NCBI GenBank assembly: GCA_035939615.1
Contig: DASZFP010000022.1
Location: 16,626 to 80,625 of the forward strand
Direction: 5' to 3'
Source of the DNA: VBCK01 sp035939615
GTDB taxonomy: Bacteria; Pseudomonadota; Gammaproteobacteria; Burkholderiales; Burkholderiaceae_F
DNA: 64,000 nucleotides
Under the pieces are notes generated by a model. The model was not told the DNA's origin. It ran no database searches and saw nothing but the letters and a program-made list of their open reading frames with translations. Each line of letters begins with the position of its first letter. Positions within the stretch are counted from its first letter, which is position 1. This document shows positions 43,782 to 51,735 of the stretch, one piece after another. The translations under genes were made by a program, and so were the position numbers.

Positions 43782-44150
43782 TCAGAGCCCGCCGAAGTAG
43801 TAGGTCGACTGCTGAACGGTCGGCTCGGGCTCGGGCTCGGGCTCGGGCGCAGTGGCCTCCGGCGGGGTTGCCGGGCCGTACCGGGTATCGGGCGTCTTCT
43901 GGATCGTGGTGGACGTGAGCTTTTCCCCGTGAAGCGTGACGAAATGGCCGCGCAGCAGGTCGCGCAGCCTTTCGACCACTTCATCGCGCGGAAAGATCGA
44001 GTTCTCCAGGATTCCCTCGACCGTCGCGTAGCCCTTCTGGATCAGGAACAGGATGTTGCGAATCTTGGCGTCGAGCCGGTACGTCCTCTGGGCGAGCTCC
44101 TCCGCGCCCTTCAGCGTCAGCTCAAAATATGCGTGTTCACGTGCTCCCAT
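43782..44150 (-). CDS. hypothetical protein with helical/winged-helix-like core and Pro-Glu tail
   Basis: This 122-residue protein starts at the ATG of MGAREHAYFEL; a longer frame adds 31 residues without a ribosome site. Residues about 7-75 (FELTLKGAEELAQRTYRLDA, KIRNILFLIQKGYATVEGIL, PRDEVVERLRDLLRGHFVTL) resemble the small winged-helix domains that follow signalling modules in betaproteobacteria. The tail is low complexity, with a PEPEPEPEP run, and ends QQSTYYFGGL. No enzyme motif is present. Function unknown. Confidence 0.6.
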   Translation of the reverse strand: MGAREHAYFELTLKGAEELAQRTYRLDAKIRNILFLIQKGYATVEGILENSIFPRDEVVERLRDLLRGHFVTLHGEKLTSTTIQKTPDTRYGPATPPEATAPEPEPEPEPTVQQSTYYFGGL

Positions 44151-44358
44151 GTCCGTTCCGCAGCGTAAGCGTAATCCGACGATAACCGATCCGCCCCCCA
44201 GGTGGATCGGCGAAAAACGCATGGACTTGAGGCACACCCCCACGGCGCGCAGGCACCGGCCGGCGCGAATCGGAATAAGATCCGCGTCCTTGCGCTTCGC
44301 GTCTTAAGAGCGGCCGTTCGCAGCGGGCGGCGGCCGGATTTTCCAACGGAGGGAGCCG

Positions 44359-44919
44359 ATGATCCGCAGCTCGTTAAAGGTCTTGGTCGGGGTCGCCGCG
44401 ATGAGCCTCAGCCTGGGGGGCGCGCTGGCCGCGCTGTCGGTCGGCGCCAGTGCTCCGGATTTCACGGCGCCGGCCGCCCTGGGCGGCAGCGAATTCACGT
44501 TCAGCCTGGCCGATGCGTTGAAAAAAGGGCCGGTGGTGCTGTATTTCTACCCCAAGGCGTTCACCAAGGGCTGCACCACCGAGGCGCACAACTTCTCGGA
44601 AGCGACCGACCGGTTCGCGTCCCTGGGCGCCACCGTGGTCGGCATGTCCAACGACGACATCGATACGCTGAAGAAGTTTTCAGTGCTGGAATGCCGCAAC
44701 AAGTTTGCGGTCGCGGCTGATCTGGGTGGCCGCGTGATGAAACAGTACGACGCGGTGATGGCGGGCCGCGCTGACGTCGCCGACCGGATTTCCTACGTGA
44801 TCGCGCCCGACGGCAAGGTCATATACGCGTTTGCCAGCATGAGCCCGGACGGGCACGTCGAAAACACGCTGGATGCGATTCAACGCTGGAAGACGACGGT
44901 CCGCCCTGCTTCGCCCTGA
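44359..44919 (+). CDS. exported peroxiredoxin, AhpC-TSA/BCP-like
   Basis: This 186-residue protein has a signal peptide (SLKVLVGVAAMSLSLGGALA) followed by SVGASAPDFTAPAALGGSEF. The peroxidatic Cys72 lies in YPKAFTKGCTTEAHNFSEAT, and Cys112 in VLECRNKFAVAADLGG could be the resolving residue. The spacing is longer than the five-residue gap of classic BCP, which suggests an atypical pairing. It would reduce peroxides in the periplasm. GGAGGGAG precedes the ATG. The last codons and the stop lie within a copy of the dispersed repeat, so the native C-terminus may have been altered. Confidence 0.9.
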   Translation: MIRSSLKVLVGVAAMSLSLGGALAALSVGASAPDFTAPAALGGSEFTFSLADALKKGPVVLYFYPKAFTKGCTTEAHNFSEATDRFASLGATVVGMSNDDIDTLKKFSVLECRNKFAVAADLGGRVMKQYDAVMAGRADVADRISYVIAPDGKVIYAFASMSPDGHVENTLDAIQRWKTTVRPASP

Positions 44920-45030
44920 CGGGCTACGCAGGGCAAGCCCTCACTGCGGCCCTAATGGATTTCGGAGCGCGACCCGGCCGACGCTTGCGACGAAGCAGGC
45001 CCTGCCCTCCGTAGCCCGTAGGGCGAAGGA
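44903..45030. repeat. inverted pair of dispersed repeat copies
   Basis: The first copy (from 44903, core cttcgccctgacgggctacg then cagggcaagccc) and a second copy in opposite orientation (about 44990-45030, core cctccgtagcccgtagggcg then aaggaggg) face each other across about 50-60 bp. The first overlaps the end of the peroxiredoxin gene, the second the end of the minus-strand hypothetical gene. A paired inverted arrangement could fold into a large cruciform or terminate both genes. Confidence 0.7.
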
Positions 45031-45422
45031 GGGTGAGTCTGGCCCTCGGCGATCGACTGCCACAGGATCCGCTTGAGCTCCACCGCCGCCATCGCGCCGA
45101 ACACCCGCCGGTAAGACTCCACCAGCCGGCGCGCCGGCAGGTAGTCCCCGCGCAGCGCCGCCCTCAGCGCATGCGCGAACATGCTGCGATGTTCATGGAC
45201 GGATCCGAACAGTGATTCGTATCGGTCCACGCAGCACGGCATCGATAAGTCGAACACGGCCGCCCGGGTTGTGCACAGCCTGCAGTTGATGCGCCCGCTC
45301 GGCTCGGGGGCGGACTGAGCTGGTCGAGGCTGCCCGGGCAAAGTGGCGGCGCTCGGGCGAAGTCTGGGACTGTCTTCGTTGGTTGCGAACTTGGGTCCGG
45401 ACAATCGATGGACGAGGGGCAT
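44952..45422 (-). CDS. hypothetical protein whose C-terminus is encoded by a dispersed repeat
   Basis: The ATG is well supported by AGGAGAG 7 nt upstream, giving 156 residues. Residues 1-55 are Pro/Arg-rich; 56-128 look like a helical domain (MPCCVDRYESLFGSVHEHRS, MFAHALRAALRGDYLPARRL, VESYRRVFGAMAAVELKRIL). The last 28 residues (PSPYGLRRAGPASSQASAG and neighbours) are translated repeat sequence, so the original end was replaced or extended. I do not recognise the family. It lies downstream of the ribbon-helix-helix gene on the same strand. Confidence 0.5.
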   Translation of the reverse strand: MPLVHRLSGPKFATNEDSPRLRPSAATLPGQPRPAQSAPEPSGRINCRLCTTRAAVFDLSMPCCVDRYESLFGSVHEHRSMFAHALRAALRGDYLPARRLVESYRRVFGAMAAVELKRILWQSIAEGQTHPPSPYGLRRAGPASSQASAGSRSEIH

Positions 45423-45510
45423 GCGTGACTCTCCTGACTTCCTCCTACCAGAGCACGCGAATGCTGCCCCATGACCAAAGGGGAGTACAAGTGGCGATCG
45501 CGCGTTCCCG

Positions 45511-45867
45511 TTATCTCAGATTCGTCTGGACGGCCCGCGCATGCGTGTCAGGAACCGCCTGCAAGGAGCGGATCGGAATCGAGCGGTCGGTCGGGATGAC
45601 CCCCAGTGCCTGCAAGGACAGGTAGCGCAGGCAGCAGACGCGAAGGAACGAGGCGAAATTTCCCAGGTCGGCGCCCGCAGCCACCAGCTCGTCGTGCAGC
45701 TTGCCGACCAGCTGCGGAACGCTCATGCCGTCGCGGGCGCCGATTTCGGCCAGTACGTCCCAGAACATCCGCTCCAGCCGCAGGCTGGTGGAGACCCCGT
45801 GCAGGCGGATCGACCGGGTGTAGGGCGAGTACAGCTCGGGGTCGGCAGTTACGAATACGCCACACAT
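45511..45867 (-). CDS. ribbon-helix-helix domain protein
   Basis: This 118-residue protein contains the pattern of the RHH-type domain seen in bacterial conserved proteins: SIRLHGVSTSLRLERMFWDV, then LAEIGARDGMSVPQLVGKLH and NFASFLRVCCLRYLSLQALG. The basic beta strand around residue 20-30 would insert in the DNA major groove of a dimer. GGAGGGC lies upstream of the ATG. No toxin gene adjoins it, so it is not obviously part of a toxin-antitoxin pair. It may regulate itself or the DJ-1/PfpI gene upstream. Confidence 0.78.
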   Translation of the reverse strand: MCGVFVTADPELYSPYTRSIRLHGVSTSLRLERMFWDVLAEIGARDGMSVPQLVGKLHDELVAAGADLGNFASFLRVCCLRYLSLQALGVIPTDRSIPIRSLQAVPDTHARAVQTNLR

Positions 45868-45906
45868 GGTCTTGCCCTCCCGGTTGCGAGTCGCCCGACT
45901 CGGCCC

Positions 45907-46488
45907 TCACAGGATGATACGAGTCCCCAGCAACTGCAGGAACTGACCGATCCAAGCCGGATGCGCCGGCCAGGCCGGAGCGGTGACCAGGTTGCCGTCC
46001 GTCACGGCCGCGTCGATCGCGATGTCGGCGTAGCTCGCGCCGGCGAGCTCGACTTCGGGGCGGCAGGCCGGATAGGCCGACACGCGCCGGCCCTCGATCA
46101 CGCGCGCCGCGGCCAGGATCTGGGCGCCGTGGCAGATGGCGGCCAGGGGCTTGCCGGCCTTGGCGAAGTGGCGCACGCACTCCAGCACGCTCAGATTCAG
46201 CCTGAGGTACTCGGGAGCGCGCCCGCCCGGGATCAGCAGGGCGTCGTAACTGTCGGGGCGTATCTCGGCAAAGGTCGCGTTCAGCGCGAAATTGTGTCCG
46301 CGCTTTTCGCTGTAGGTCTGGTCGCCTTCGAAATCGTGCACCGCGGTCGCAATCTTCTCGCCGGCCGCCTTGCCCGGACAGACCGCATGCACGGTGTGTC
46401 CGACGGCCAGCAGCGCCTGAAACGGCACCATGGTTTCGTAGTCTTCGCCGAAATCACCGCAAAGCATCAAGATGCGCTTGGCTGCCAT
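45907..46488 (-). CDS. DJ-1/PfpI family protein
   Basis: This 193-residue class I glutamine-amidotransferase-like protein has the nucleophile elbow AAICHGAQILAAARVIEGRR with Cys119 and His120, and Glu16 (GDFGEDYE) in the position that activates the cysteine in DJ-1-like proteins. YDALLIPGGRAPEYLRLN is the family loop. Members are intracellular proteases, chaperones or glyoxalase/deglycase-like enzymes acting in carbonyl stress. AGGAGG lies 5 nt before the ATG. The 78-bp gap to the SDR gene upstream suggests possible cotranscription. Confidence 0.93.
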   Translation of the reverse strand: MAAKRILMLCGDFGEDYETMVPFQALLAVGHTVHAVCPGKAAGEKIATAVHDFEGDQTYSEKRGHNFALNATFAEIRPDSYDALLIPGGRAPEYLRLNLSVLECVRHFAKAGKPLAAICHGAQILAAARVIEGRRVSAYPACRPEVELAGASYADIAIDAAVTDGNLVTAPAWPAHPAWIGQFLQLLGTRIIL

Positions 46489-46566
46489 GAGATCCTCCTG
46501 ACCGAATTCCGGCTTGGGCCGGCGGTGCATTTTCTCCAACGCACGCCGGGCGCGGGTGGTAGCCGA

Positions 46567-47613
46567 CTACTGCGCTTCGCAGGCCGCCGCCAGCCCGTCG
46601 CGCGCCGTCGGATAGCGCAGCCGCAGGCGCAACTCGTCCCGGATGCGACGGTTGCCGATGCGGCGCGACTCCAGGAAGAACGAGAACTGCATCTCGGATA
46701 CGGCCTGGCGCAGCGCCTCGCGCGGCAGGCGCGGCGCCCGCGGCAGGCCGAAGCGATCGGCCACCAGATCCAGGTACTCGCCCAGGTACAGGCAGGAATC
46801 GTCCACCGCGTTGTACAGGCGCCGCGGCGCAGCGCGGAACAGGCTCGCGATGCAGATGCGCGCGAGGTCATCGACGTGAATGTGGTTGGTCAGTACGTCT
46901 TCTGCCGCGATCGGGGCTGGACCGGCGCGCTTGAGGCGCTCGGTCGGCAGGCGGCCCGGACCGTAGATGCCCGGAACGCGCAGCACCGACGCCTGCCACG
47001 GCGCGGCGCGCATGCGCCGCTCGGCATCCAGGCGGCGGCGCGCACGCTCGGTCATCGGGTTCGGTTGAGCCGTTTCGTCGATCCATTGGCCCTGGCGATC
47101 CCCATAGACGCCGGTGGTGCTGATGTAGACCAGATGCGACGGTGGCTGCCGCAACGTGCGCAGCAGGCGCGCCGTGCGAGGGTCGGCCGAACCATCGGGC
47201 GGCGGCGGCACCAGGCTGATCACGCGCGAAGCCAGTCCGGCGAGTCGACCCGCCGGCATCTGATCCAGGTCGACCACGATCGGTATCGCGCCGGCCCGGC
47301 GCAGCGCCACGCATCCCTCGGGCGACGTGGTGGTCGCGAAGATGCGGAAGCGCCGATTCAGCCGTGCGACAATTCCCAGTCCGACGCCCCCGCAGCCGAC
47401 CACCAGCAGGCGTGGCTTGCCCGCCTTCGCCCTGCGGGCTACGGCGGGCGAGCCCTCCGACGCGTTTGCGCCTGGCGCTACGGCGGGCGAGCCCGCCGCA
47501 GCCTTTGAGCTTGGCACTGTGGCGGGCCTTCCGGCCGAAGCCTTCGAGCTTGGCGCTGTGGCGGGCCTGCCCGCCGAAGCCCGCAGGGCGAAGGCGGGCG
47601 TTTTCGTTTGCAT
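46567..47613 (-). CDS. SDR-family NAD-dependent epimerase/dehydratase with repeat-derived N-terminus
   Basis: The enzyme part starts at about residue 64 with the Rossmann motif PRLLVVGCGGVGLGIVARLN. It continues with ISLVPPPPDGSADPRT, YISTTGVYGDRQGQWIDET (the YxxxK-like region is atypical), RVPGIYGPGRLPTERL and HVDDLARICIASLF, like the extended SDR proteins of sugar-nucleotide or YeeZ type. Residues 12-63 are four 13-residue repeats (for example ASAGRPATAPSSK) from a 39-bp tandem array. No ATG lies between the repeats and the Rossmann motif; a GTG at LLVV is possible but would cut the fold. Only 11 bp separate its ATG from the divergent reductase gene. Confidence 0.85.
   Translation of the reverse strand: MQTKTPAFALRASAGRPATAPSSKASAGRPATVPSSKAAAGSPAVAPGANASEGSPAVARRAKAGKPRLLVVGCGGVGLGIVARLNRRFRIFATTTSPEGCVALRRAGAIPIVVDLDQMPAGRLAGLASRVISLVPPPPDGSADPRTARLLRTLRQPPSHLVYISTTGVYGDRQGQWIDETAQPNPMTERARRRLDAERRMRAAPWQASVLRVPGIYGPGRLPTERLKRAGPAPIAAEDVLTNHIHVDDLARICIASLFRAAPRRLYNAVDDSCLYLGEYLDLVADRFGLPRAPRLPREALRQAVSEMQFSFFLESRRIGNRRIRDELRLRLRYPTARDGLAAACEAQ
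47425..47580. repeat. four 39-bp tandem repeats in the SDR gene
   Basis: Four head-to-tail units of 39 bp keep the reading frame and encode ASAGRPATAPSSK, ASAGRPATVPSSK, AAAGSPAVAPGAN and ASEGSPAVARRAK. Flanking sequence (cttcgccctgcgggctacgg on one side, ccgcagggcgaaggcgggc on the other) belongs to the dispersed repeat family, so the array looks like an internal expansion of one such element. Copy number may vary between strains. Confidence 0.8.
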
Positions 47614-47624
47614 GACGGAATTCT

Positions 47625-48695
47625 ATGGCGTTCAAAGTAGCGGTCCGTCCGTCGGGCCGGGAATTCACCGCCGAGGCTACCGACAACATCCTGGATGCGG
47701 CGCTGCGTTCCGGGGTCGGACTGCCATTCGGCTGCAAGGACGGCGCTTGCGGCTCCTGCAAGGCGAAGGTCCTGTCCGGTCAGGTGGAGCAGGGCTGGCA
47801 CGCGGCGCCGGCCCTGAGCCACGAAGAGCACGCAGCCGGCATGGCCCTGCTGTGCTGCGCGCAGGCGCGCTCGGACCTCCAGATCGAAGTGCGCGAGATC
47901 GCCGGCTACGGCGAATTTCCCGCACGCAAGATGCCGTGCCGGATCACCCAGCTGGAGCGGGTCGCGCCGGATGTCGTGATCGTCACGCTGCAGTTGCCCG
48001 CTTCGGAGCGGCTGCAGTACCGGGCCGGACAGTTCCTGGAATTCACGCTGGGCGCCGGCGCGCGCCGCTGCTATTCGATCGCCACCGCGCCCCACGCGGA
48101 CGAGTCGATCAGCATCCACGTGCGCCACATGCCGGGCGGCGTGTTCACGGATGCGCTGTTCGGCGCCGCCGCCAAGCCGATCAAGGAGCGCGACATCCTG
48201 CGGGTGGAGGGGCCGCTGGGGACGTTCTTCCTGCGCGCCGGCAGCGAGCGGCCGATCGTGCTGCTGGCCAGCGGCACCGGGTTCGCGCCGATCAAGGCCA
48301 TCGCCGAGACGATCTTCCACCTGCGCCTGAACCACGATGATCCGTCGCAGTCGCGGCCGGCGCGCACCGTGGTGCTGTACTGGGGGGCACGCGCGCGGCG
48401 CGATCTGTACATGAACGAGCTGCCGATGCGGTGGGCCGCCGAGCAGCCCAATTTCCGTTACGTTCCGGTGCTGTCGGACGCGCTGGCGGAAGATGCATGG
48501 ACCGGACGGACCGGGTTCGTGCACCAGGCGGTGATGCAGGACCTGCCGGACCTCGCGCCGTACGACGTATACGCCTGCGGCGCGCCGGCCATGATCGAAG
48601 CCGCCCGCCGGGACTTCGCCCGCCAGTGCCGGCTGCCCGGGGACCAGTTCATGGCCGATGCGTTCACGTCCAAGGCGGATGTCGTGAAGGACTGA
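47625..48695 (+). CDS. ferredoxin-NAD(P) reductase-type flavoprotein (CDP-6-deoxy-delta-3,4-glucoseen reductase-like)
   Basis: This 356-residue electron-transfer protein begins with a plant-type [2Fe-2S] domain: Cys37, Cys42 and Cys45 in PFGCKDGACGSCKAKVL and Cys77/78 in GMALLCCAQ. An FAD domain follows (RAGQFLEFTLGAGARRCYSI for flavin binding) and an NAD(P)H domain (VLLASGTGFAPIKAIAETIF; the C-terminal DVYACGAPAMIEAARRDFAR). Annotation as CDP-6-deoxyglucoseen reductase is a family label; similar proteins serve as reductases for oxygenases. No oxygenase partner adjoins. The promoter must lie in the repeat array of the divergent SDR gene, since the starts are 11 bp apart. Confidence 0.93.
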   Translation: MAFKVAVRPSGREFTAEATDNILDAALRSGVGLPFGCKDGACGSCKAKVLSGQVEQGWHAAPALSHEEHAAGMALLCCAQARSDLQIEVREIAGYGEFPARKMPCRITQLERVAPDVVIVTLQLPASERLQYRAGQFLEFTLGAGARRCYSIATAPHADESISIHVRHMPGGVFTDALFGAAAKPIKERDILRVEGPLGTFFLRAGSERPIVLLASGTGFAPIKAIAETIFHLRLNHDDPSQSRPARTVVLYWGARARRDLYMNELPMRWAAEQPNFRYVPVLSDALAEDAWTGRTGFVHQAVMQDLPDLAPYDVYACGAPAMIEAARRDFARQCRLPGDQFMADAFTSKADVVKD

Positions 48696-48697
48696 GA

Positions 48698-49894
48698 TTG
48701 AAGATCGGCTCCTTTGAAACCGAAGTGGTGATGGACATCGCGGCGCGGCCGCCGGTGGTGTTCGTCGAGGGCAAGGGCTCGTGGCTGATCGATCAGCGCG
48801 GCAAGCGCTACCTGGACTTCGTTCAGGGCTGGGCCGTGAACAGCCTCGGGCACTGCCCGCCGGAAATCGTCAAGACGATCGCGGCCCAGGCCAAGCGGCT
48901 GATCAGCCCGAGCGCGGCGTTCTACAACGACGCCGCCATCGGGCTGTCTGAGCGTCTGACGCGGCTGTCCGGCCTCGATCGGGTTTTCCTGGCCAGCAGC
49001 GGCGCCGAGGCCAACGAGGGAGCGATCAAGCTCGCGCGCAAGTGGGGCTCGCTGCACAAGGGCGGCGCCTGGCAGATCGTCACGTTCGCCGATGCCTTTC
49101 ACGGCCGAACCCTGGCCACGATGTCCGCGTCGGGCAAGTTGGGCTGGGACCGGCTGTTCGAACCGAAGGTGCCCGGATTTCCGAAGGCGCAACTGAACGA
49201 CGAGGAATCGGTGCGGCGCGCCATCGGGCCGGAAACCGTCGCCATCATGGTCGAGCCGATCCAGGGCGAGGCCGGCGTCGTGATGGCCGAGGACGGATTC
49301 CTGCGCGCGCTGCGCCGGCTGTGCGATGAGCACGGGCTGCTGCTGATTTTGGACGAGGTGCAGACCGGGATCGGTCGCACCGGGCGCCTGTTCGCCTGCG
49401 AGCACGCAGCGGTGCGGCCCGACATCATGACGCTGGGCAAGGGGCTGGGGGGCGGCGTTCCGTTGTCGGCTCTGCTGGCGAGCGAGCGGGCAACCTGCTT
49501 CGCGCACGGCGATCAGGGCGGCACCTATTGCGGCAACCCGCTGATGGCGGCGGTCGGCTCGGCCGTGATCGATCGCGTCGCGCAGCCGGCATTCCTGGAG
49601 GGCGTGCGGATGCGCGAGCAGCAGCTCGTGCGCCGCTTGAGCGAACTCGTCGCGCGCCACCGCCTGCCCGGCGAGCACGGGCGCGGGCTGCTGCGAGCGG
49701 TCGACCTGGGTCGGCCGTGCGCCGCGCAGGTGGTCGATTGCGCGCGCGAGCTCGCCCCCGAAGGGCTGCTGGTGAACGCTCCGCGTCCCCAGTTGCTTCG
49801 CTTGATGCCGGCATTGAACATCGAATCGGACGCAATCGACCGTATGGTCGAGCTGCTCGATCAGGCGCTGACCACGGTGGCGACAAAGCAGTAA
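48698..49894 (+). CDS. argD: acetylornithine transaminase-like class III aminotransferase
   Basis: This 398-residue PLP enzyme has VFLASSGAEANEGAIKLARK for cofactor phosphate binding, DAFHGRTLATMSASG for ring stacking, MVEPIQGEAGVV, LLILDEVQTGIGRTGRLFAC with the pyridine Asp, and MTLGKGLGGGVPLSALLASE with the Schiff-base Lys. This matches ArgD, which makes N-acetylornithine in arginine synthesis. I chose a TTG two bases past the reductase stop, with AAGGA upstream, because family members carry about 10 residues before VVMDIAARP; an ATG 11 codons later is the alternative. Close spacing suggests cotranscription with the flavoprotein. Confidence 0.85.
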   Translation: MKIGSFETEVVMDIAARPPVVFVEGKGSWLIDQRGKRYLDFVQGWAVNSLGHCPPEIVKTIAAQAKRLISPSAAFYNDAAIGLSERLTRLSGLDRVFLASSGAEANEGAIKLARKWGSLHKGGAWQIVTFADAFHGRTLATMSASGKLGWDRLFEPKVPGFPKAQLNDEESVRRAIGPETVAIMVEPIQGEAGVVMAEDGFLRALRRLCDEHGLLLILDEVQTGIGRTGRLFACEHAAVRPDIMTLGKGLGGGVPLSALLASERATCFAHGDQGGTYCGNPLMAAVGSAVIDRVAQPAFLEGVRMREQQLVRRLSELVARHRLPGEHGRGLLRAVDLGRPCAAQVVDCARELAPEGLLVNAPRPQLLRLMPALNIESDAIDRMVELLDQALTTVATKQ

Positions 49895-50086
49895 CGCACG
49901 GTAACCGTTGCGCCGCTGCTGCATTGCGATACCGCCCGCGCCTGTGCCCGGATACAACACACGCACACGATCTGTCGGCACGTGGCAGAATCGTGCCCAC
50001 TCAAAACCCGACCCCACGATCGGGAGATGCGCTCAGCAAGGTCCGCAGGCGCCCGATCGGCATGCGGCCAAACAAGGAGAGACCTC

Positions 50087-51718
50087 ATGCGCAGCAACGA
50101 GAGCCTGGTCCTGGCCGCGCTCGCTACCGTTTTTCTGGCCGCTTGTGGCGGCGGCACTAACACCACACCCGTCAACACCAGCGGCACGCAAGGGGTGCTG
50201 CTCTACAACCCGCCCGCGCGCGTCGGCTCCGTCACGGCCGCCGACTTCGCGGCTCAAGTGGGAGCAACCCCGGCGGGCGCGCAGCTGCTCCTGGTCACCG
50301 GCGCTCCGGTGTGCGGAATCGATTTTCACTACATCCAGTACTACACGGTCGGCGGTGCCAACGAACCGACCAACGCCTCGGGCGCCCTGATGGTTCCGAC
50401 CGGTCCGGCCGGCACCTGCAGCGGCGCGCGGCCGATCCTGCTGTATGCACACGGGACCGCGTCCACGCGCGGCTACAACATCGCCAATCCCAGCGATCCG
50501 ACCAACGAAGGAAGCACCGAGTCGGGACTGATCGCCGCGATGTTCGCCGCGCACGGCTACATCGTGGTGGCGCCGAACTACGCGGGCTATGACAGCTCGC
50601 CGCTGCCGTACCACCCATTCGTGAACGGGGTTGCGCTGGCCGGCGACATGATCAATGCGCTCGCCGCTGCGCGCTCGGCGCTGGGCCACGTCCCGGCGGC
50701 CGCCACGCTGGACAGCGGCAAGCTCTTCATCAGCGGCTATTCGGCAGGCGGCTATGTCGCGATGGCCACGCACAAGGCGATGCAGGCGGCCCGCATGCCG
50801 GTGACCGCGGCGGCGCCGATGTCCGGGCCGTACGCGCTGTCGTCGTTCGGCGATGCGATCTTCTTCGGCAACGTGAACCTCGGCTCGACTGAATTCGCCC
50901 CGCTGATCATTTCGAGCTACCAGAACTCCTACCCGAACGACCCGCTGTACATGGCGACCACCGACATCGTCGAGACGAAGTACGCGACCGGATTCGCCAC
51001 GCTGTTGCCGGGCTTGTCGTTTTCGACGCTGGTCCAGCAGGGCAAGCTGCCGTTGACGGAGCTGTTCAACAACACGGTGCCCACGGTGACAGCGACCACC
51101 TGCAGTTCCGCGCTCGTGAGCGGGACGCTGGCCGCGATCCTTCCGGCGGTCACGCCGCCCACCGTTCCGCCGGCCGAGGCGCCGCTGTTCGCGCTGGGCT
51201 TCGGCCCCAGCAACCTGATCACGAACAGCTATCGGGTGAACTACCTGTGCGATGCGGTGGCCCACCCGGACGGCGTGGTCGGGGCGCAATTGGGCATCGG
51301 TCCCCTGACCGGCCTGCCGCCCGCTAGTCCCATGCAGCCGGTGCGCGTGGATTTGAAGCTCAACGACATGCGCAGCTGGGTACCGATGACGGCTCCGGTC
51401 CTGCTGTGCGGCGGCAACGCCGATCCGACCGTGTTCTACTCGGTCAATACCGGGGTCATGCAGGCCTTCTGGACCCCGCAACTGGCGGCGCCGCAACTCC
51501 TGACGGTGCTCGACGTCGACTCGGCGCCGACCGGGGTCACCGACCCGTTCGCGGCGGCGAAGGTCGGGTTCGCGACGGCCAAGGGCGCCGTCGCGGCCGC
51601 CGCCGTGGCGGCCGGCGCGAAAGACGGGGGCGCCCAGGCCGTGACGCTGGCCTATCACGGCACGCTGGTGCCGCCGTTCTGCTCGGCCGCCGCGCGTGGC
51701 TTTTTCAGCCAATTCTGA
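50087..51718 (+). CDS. alpha/beta-hydrolase lipoprotein, secretory-lipase-like
   Basis: This 543-residue lipoprotein (lipobox VFLAACGGG, Cys20) has an alpha/beta-hydrolase core: PILLYAHGTASTRGYNIA at the oxyanion-hole strand, HGYIVVAPNYAGYDSSPL, and the nucleophile elbow FISGYSAGGYVAMATHKAMQ with Ser219. A late Asp (CGGNADPTVFYSVN) and His (LAYHGTLVPPF) complete a likely triad. The size and layout resemble secreted lipases of the LIP family, with an extra lid-like insertion. It probably hydrolyses esters or lipids at the outer membrane. AAGGAGAG lies before the ATG. It precedes the OmpW-like gene by 17 bp. Confidence 0.85.
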   Translation: MRSNESLVLAALATVFLAACGGGTNTTPVNTSGTQGVLLYNPPARVGSVTAADFAAQVGATPAGAQLLLVTGAPVCGIDFHYIQYYTVGGANEPTNASGALMVPTGPAGTCSGARPILLYAHGTASTRGYNIANPSDPTNEGSTESGLIAAMFAAHGYIVVAPNYAGYDSSPLPYHPFVNGVALAGDMINALAAARSALGHVPAAATLDSGKLFISGYSAGGYVAMATHKAMQAARMPVTAAAPMSGPYALSSFGDAIFFGNVNLGSTEFAPLIISSYQNSYPNDPLYMATTDIVETKYATGFATLLPGLSFSTLVQQGKLPLTELFNNTVPTVTATTCSSALVSGTLAAILPAVTPPTVPPAEAPLFALGFGPSNLITNSYRVNYLCDAVAHPDGVVGAQLGIGPLTGLPPASPMQPVRVDLKLNDMRSWVPMTAPVLLCGGNADPTVFYSVNTGVMQAFWTPQLAAPQLLTVLDVDSAPTGVTDPFAAAKVGFATAKGAVAAAAVAAGAKDGGAQAVTLAYHGTLVPPFCSAAARGFFSQF

Positions 51719-51735
51719 GGGGGAGAGGTCCGATC

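Noticed and set aside
45164..45490. Minus-strand 108-codon open frame
   Set aside because: Overlaps in another frame the hypothetical gene with a good ribosome site; Cys/Ser/Pro-rich shadow.
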